In this document: positions 23,809-25,637 of the stretch, in pieces
How positions within the stretch are numbered: position 1 is the stretch's first letter
Layout of the letters: each line of letters starts with the position of its first letter
NCBI GenBank assembly: GCA_035295665.1
Contig: DATGIQ010000205.1
Coordinates: 1-25,637, forward strand
Direction: 5' to 3'
DNA from: DATGIQ01 sp035295665
Lineage (GTDB): Bacteria > Planctomycetota > Planctomycetia > Gemmatales > Gemmataceae
DNA: 25,637 nt
Notes under the pieces: generated by a model
What the model saw: the letters and a program-made list of their open reading frames with translations, nothing else
Databases searched by the model: none
Told to the model about the DNA's origin: nothing
Program-made: the position numbers and the translations under genes

Positions 23809-24516
23809 TCAAAGCGAAAGATCTTTCGCAACCGCTTTTTTGAGGACAGTGCGCGCCAGCCGCGTCAGAAACACCGTAACGGTCAAGGTTGCCGCCAGCC
23901 CGATCCCGAATAACACCTTCTCTGCCACACCCCCTTCCCGCTTGCCGGAGACCAGCTCGCTCAGGCTCTCCAACGTCGAACCCAGGTAAGCGTACACCAC
24001 GGTGGCCGGCAGCATGCCGATCCACGTAGCCAGCACGAAATCGCGGAATGAGATTTGGGTGATGCCGAGCACATAGTTCAGCGCACTGTAGGGCAAGACC
24101 GGAGAAAGTCGAACCAGCAGGACAATCAAGAACCCTTGCCGTCGGACCGCCTCGTCGAGCGCCTGGAACTTGGGGCTGGGTGCGATGCGTTCTTGGATCC
24201 AGGTGCGCAGAAGGGTGCGTCCCACAAGAAACGCTGCCGCGGCCCCGAGCGTGCTGGCCAGAGAGACGGTGACCGTCGCGATCACGACGCCATTGACAAA
24301 TCCGGCACCGAGCGTAAGAAGCGAGCCAGGCACGAAGAGCACGGCAGCCAGGATATAGACACCGCCCACGAGCACTGGTCCCCACACTCCGAGCGCGCGG
24401 ACCCACGTCAGGAATGCGTCGAGGTAGCTTCGTACCGGCAGGAAGAACAGCGTCGTCACCATGGCCGCGGCCAGGAGTACGATCCCCATCAGACGGAGGA
24501 GGTTGGAGGCTTTCAC
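23809..24516 (-). CDS. TVP38/TMEM64 family membrane protein (VTT domain)
   Basis: 235 residues with about five to six hydrophobic segments: LMGIVLLAAAMVTTLFFLPV, WGPVLVGGVYILAAVLFVPG, LGAGFVNGVVIATVTVSLAS, FLIVLLVRLSPVLPYSALNYVLG, FVLATWIGMLPATVVYAYLG and FGIGLAATLTVTVFLTRLA. The VTT core is clear: FVPGSLLTLGAGFVNG, followed by the re-entrant RLSPVLPYSALNYVLGIT and ATWIGMLPATVVYAYLG. Relatives of the DedA/VTT superfamily act in the inner membrane in lipid movement or membrane homeostasis; a specific substrate is not known for this branch. The start is a GTG at 24516; the next ATG is nine codons inside and has no ribosome site. Divergent from the next gene with 94 bp between them. Confidence 0.92.
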   Translation of the reverse strand: MKASNLLRLMGIVLLAAAMVTTLFFLPVRSYLDAFLTWVRALGVWGPVLVGGVYILAAVLFVPGSLLTLGAGFVNGVVIATVTVSLASTLGAAAAFLVGRTLLRTWIQERIAPSPKFQALDEAVRRQGFLIVLLVRLSPVLPYSALNYVLGITQISFRDFVLATWIGMLPATVVYAYLGSTLESLSELVSGKREGGVAEKVLFGIGLAATLTVTVFLTRLARTVLKKAVAKDLSL

Positions 24517-24610
24517 AGACTTCTTTCAGATTTTACTTGCAACCGCCTTGCTGCGATACAAAGATAGAGCCACGGTAGCACATTTACGCCCTTTCCACTG
24601 GAGACTATCC

Positions 24611-25637
24611 ATGAGCAGACGCATGCAACTCCCTCCGAGAAGGCTTCCGTTTCGGCCACAAGTCGAATTTCTGGAAAGCCGAAACCTGTTGAGCTTCGGT
24701 CCTCCCAACAACTTTCCGGTCGACGCCAACCCACTGGGCGTGGTGCTGGCGGATTTGAATGGCGACGGCAAGCTCGATGCCGTGACAGCAAATTATGGAG
24801 ACGGCACGGTGAGCGTGCTCATGGGCAATGGCGACGGGACCTTTCAGCCCGCGCAAAGCTATGTCGCCGGGACGAATCCGAGTACCGTGGCGATTGGCGA
24901 TTTCAACGGCGACCACATTCCCGACTTGGCGGTGGGTCATTACAAGGGCTCGGCCAATACGGTGAGCGTCCTGTTAGGGAACGGTGACGGAACGTTCCAG
25001 GCACCGACGGACTACACCGTGGGCAATCAGCCAATTTGGATCACCGCGGCAGACCTCACCGGCAACGGCATCCTCGACATCGTGGCTTCCAACAATAATA
25101 GCGATAGCATCAGCGTCCTCATGGGCAACGGCGATGGCACGTTCCAGCTGGCCGTCAATTACCCGGTGGGCCACAGCCCGCTCGCCGTCATTGCCGCCGA
25201 TTTCAACGGCGACCACATCCCCGACCTGGCCGTGGCCAACAGTGGATCGAACACGGTGAGCATCCTGTTTGGTAACGGCGATGGTACGTTTCAGCCGGCC
25301 AGCAACTATTCCATATCCGTAGGGAGCGGCACGGCGGACATCGCGGCCGCCGACTTCAATGGCGACGGGGCACCGGATCTCGCGGTCGTCAGCATGGGTA
25401 GTAGCGATGTGACCATTCTCTTGAATGACGGCCAGGGCGGGTTCTACATGAACGCGGCTTACCCGGTGGATGCGACCCCCATCGCGGCCGTGCCGGCCGA
25501 CTTCAACAGCGACGGGAAAATGGACCTGGTCATCGGATACTACAACTTCACCAACACCAAGGTGACTACCTTGCTGGGCAACGGTGACGGAACCTTCCAG
25601 TCTCCAGCGGACTATACCGCTGATATCGGACCGGTTG
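24611..25637 (+). CDS. FG-GAP/VCBS repeat protein with LEPR-type N-terminus (runs off the right edge)
   Basis: Open from the ATG at 24611 to the right edge (342 codons), with GGAG about 7 nt upstream. The N-terminus is basic (MSRRMQLPPRRLPFRPQ) and leads to VEFLESRNLLSF, the same planctomycete motif as in the giant protein at the left. Six full repeats and the start of a seventh are visible, on the plan ADFNGDHIPDLAVANxGSNTVSILFGNGDGTFQPASNY, with intact Asp/Asn calcium loops in most units. Unlike the left-hand protein, the units show little exact DNA duplication, and the short 'GNGH' loop is absent. Likely an exported, calcium-stabilised propeller protein. The C-terminal part and any anchor lie outside the window. 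Confidence 0.9.
   Translation, partial: MSRRMQLPPRRLPFRPQVEFLESRNLLSFGPPNNFPVDANPLGVVLADLNGDGKLDAVTANYGDGTVSVLMGNGDGTFQPAQSYVAGTNPSTVAIGDFNGDHIPDLAVGHYKGSANTVSVLLGNGDGTFQAPTDYTVGNQPIWITAADLTGNGILDIVASNNNSDSISVLMGNGDGTFQLAVNYPVGHSPLAVIAADFNGDHIPDLAVANSGSNTVSILFGNGDGTFQPASNYSISVGSGTADIAAADFNGDGAPDLAVVSMGSSDVTILLNDGQGGFYMNAAYPVDATPIAAVPADFNSDGKMDLVIGYYNFTNTKVTTLLGNGDGTFQSPADYTADIGPV

Noticed and set aside
22013..24406. 797-codon minus-strand open frame
   Set aside because: It runs antisense through the complete sulfatase and out of frame through the VTT gene; both are well supported, and the frame resembles no protein.

Overview
The window looks like a chromosomal segment of a planctomycete, most likely near the Gemmataceae or a related order. 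The signs are a membrane-anchored Ser/Thr kinase with a TPR tail, two FG-GAP/VCBS repeat proteins that each begin with the planctomycete-type 'LEPR..LL' N-terminal motif (VEPRILLS and LESRNLLS), an FHA protein, a TIGR03032-type protein and a Cys-type sulfatase. I cannot name the species from sequence alone.

Layout, left to right. (1) 1-9190, minus strand: a large TPR Ser/Thr kinase, then a 28-unit FG-GAP protein of about 1660 residues, then the N-terminus of an FHA-domain protein that runs off the left edge. Gaps are only 55 and 66 bp, so the three may be one transcription unit. (2) 9515-14884, minus strand: rpsO - pnp - soluble sensor histidine kinase - D-alanine aminotransferase - TIGR03032 protein. 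pnp and the kinase gene overlap by 17 bp. A long imperfect hairpin lies between rpsO and pnp. (3) 15222-17478, plus strand: a beta-class DNA methyltransferase fused to a C-terminal GIY-YIG-like domain, overlapped by 14 nt by an AhpD-like peroxidase gene. That second gene carries an in-frame TGA exactly where the family has its catalytic cysteine (CFYU). I read it as a selenoprotein gene with a downstream SECIS-like hairpin. (4) 17502-20727, minus strand: a DUF72 protein, a membrane HEAT-like repeat protein and a small exported thioredoxin-fold-like protein. (5) 21148-23713, plus strand: a small unknown protein, a decayed remnant of a planctomycete-type gene and an exported sulfatase. (6) 23809-24516, minus: a TVP38/VTT membrane protein. 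(7) 24611-25637, plus: the start of a second LEPR/FG-GAP protein, cut by the right edge.

The most notable item is the candidate CxxU selenoprotein at 16906-17478, which ordinary gene calling would split into two hypothetical fragments. Next are the methyltransferase/GIY-YIG fusion, in which the usual metal-binding Glu appears to be Gln, and the four-times-seven repeat count of the giant FG-GAP protein. No tRNA, rRNA, CRISPR array, transposase or intact insertion sequence was seen. Domain assignments are from recognition of motifs by eye; no searches were run.
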